This document shows positions 32,572 through 32,909 of a DNA stretch of 32,909 bases, piece by piece. The DNA comes from Lentisphaerota bacterium (GTDB lineage Bacteria > Verrucomicrobiota > Lentisphaeria > Victivallales > Victivallaceae), in assembly GCA_015061775.1 (NCBI GenBank), contig SUVY01000027.1:1-32909 (forward strand), read 5' to 3'. The stretch's first letter is position 1. Every line of letters starts with the position of its first letter. The notes under the pieces were generated by a model. That model was not told the origin of the DNA, did not search any database, and worked only from the letters and a program-made list of their open reading frames with translations. Made by a program: the position numbers and the translations under genes.

Positions 32572-32909
32572 TTACTGTGCTTTGATCTTGCCGTCTTCCA
32601 TAACATAGATGCGGTCAAAAACATCTATCGCACGGTGGTCGTGCGTTACCACCAATACTCCTGTATTGTGTTCGTGGGCGACTTGCTTCAATAGCTCCAT
32701 AACCTTCCGTCCCATTGCACTATCCAGCGCGGCGGTAGGTTCATCGGCAAGGAGCAGTTCGGGAGTGTTTGCCAATGCTCTGGCTATTGCAACCCGCTGT
32801 TGCTGACCTCCGGAAAGTTCTTTGGGCATAAAGTTTTTGCGTTCACTCAAATCAAACTTTGCCAAAAGTTCTTCCGCTTTCTTTTTTGCCGCTTTGCCGG
32901 AAACATCGT
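32572..32909 (-). CDS. ABC transporter ATP-binding subunit, MacB/LolD/DevA type (partial)
   Basis: Only the C-terminal 111 codons are in the window; the gene continues past the right edge. The signature LSGGQQQRVAIARAL, Walker B LLLADEPTAALD with the D-loop, and the switch His in VVTHDHRAID are intact. The Q-loop and Walker A must lie outside. This sequence type drives MacB-like efflux, LolD lipoprotein release or DevA-type export, and usually pairs with a FtsX-like permease encoded nearby. The DNA is more AT-rich than the rest of the window and lies beside recombinase debris, so it may have been acquired. The stop TAA is at 32572-32574. Confidence 0.9.
   Translation of the reverse strand, partial: DVSGKAAKKKAEELLAKFDLSERKNFMPKELSGGQQQRVAIARALANTPELLLADEPTAALDSAMGRKVMELLKQVAHEHNTGVLVVTHDHRAIDVFDRIYVMEDGKIKAQ

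Noticed and set aside
1-32909. CRISPR arrays, tRNA or rRNA genes, diversity-generating retroelement
   Set aside because: No regularly spaced repeats, no tRNA/rRNA-like segments and no reverse transcriptase were seen. The FGE-like domain alone does not indicate a retroelement target.

Overview
The window looks like a chromosomal segment from a PVC-superphylum bacterium, most likely the Lentisphaerae/Victivallales (a saccharolytic anaerobe). This is inferred from gene content, not from a marker gene. Supporting traits are a secreted pseudopilin-like protein of the '[18 protein letters not shown]' type beside sugar genes, a Ser/Thr kinase fused to a formylglycine-generating-enzyme-like domain, several large carbohydrate-active-type proteins, and dense ATGA-overlap operons. 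The organism has lipoproteins and periplasmic proteins, so it is probably Gram-negative. I found no rRNA, tRNA or CRISPR.

Layout: (1) 1-283 holds a cluster of strong stem-loops. (2) 284-2256 (-) encodes a radical SAM protein overlapping a secreted twin-SH3 protein. (3) 2372-6173 (+) is a three-gene overlapping set: META-like lipoprotein, XerC/D recombinase, HrpB helicase. It ends at a stem-loop shared with the convergent genes. (4) 6257-9972 (-) is a uronate/sugar-acid operon: an SDR resembling D-mannonate oxidoreductase, 6-phosphogluconate dehydrogenase, and a LarA-superfamily protein with all nickel-pincer ligands. Together these suggest a mannonate -> gluconate -> 6-phosphogluconate -> pentose phosphate route. 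Divergent promoters separate this operon from leuS. (5) 10220-25501 (+) is an almost gapless 12-gene run: leuS, lipoprotein, ExbB/MotA-like channel, MotB/ExbD-like coiled-coil protein, membrane kinase, ABC-F ATPase, SGNH/CE6-type esterase, gpsA, LacI regulator, beta-propeller, D-lyxose isomerase-like cupin, PfkB kinase. (6) 25652-26449 (+) is a pseudopilin gene with its own promoter and terminator. (7) 26515-32055 (+) holds a sialidase-fold protein and a 1461-residue secreted mosaic protein. (8) 32056-32909 is a GC-rich palindromic element, a near-consensus promoter with no gene in front of it, a broken recombinase-associated HTH gene truncated at a long hairpin, and an incoming ABC-transporter ATPase. 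The last part is AT-rich and looks acquired.

The best candidate for an undescribed system is 12802-17839. A lipoprotein, a four-helix protein with the GLxGTV signature of MotA/TolQ/ExbB channels, a partner with an Asp-bearing N-terminal helix plus a 290-residue coiled coil and a protease-like C-terminus, and a transmembrane Ser/Thr kinase with a periplasmic FGE-like domain are packed together. They could form one envelope-spanning, ion-driven, kinase-linked apparatus. That assembly is inference. The individual motifs are visible in the sequence.
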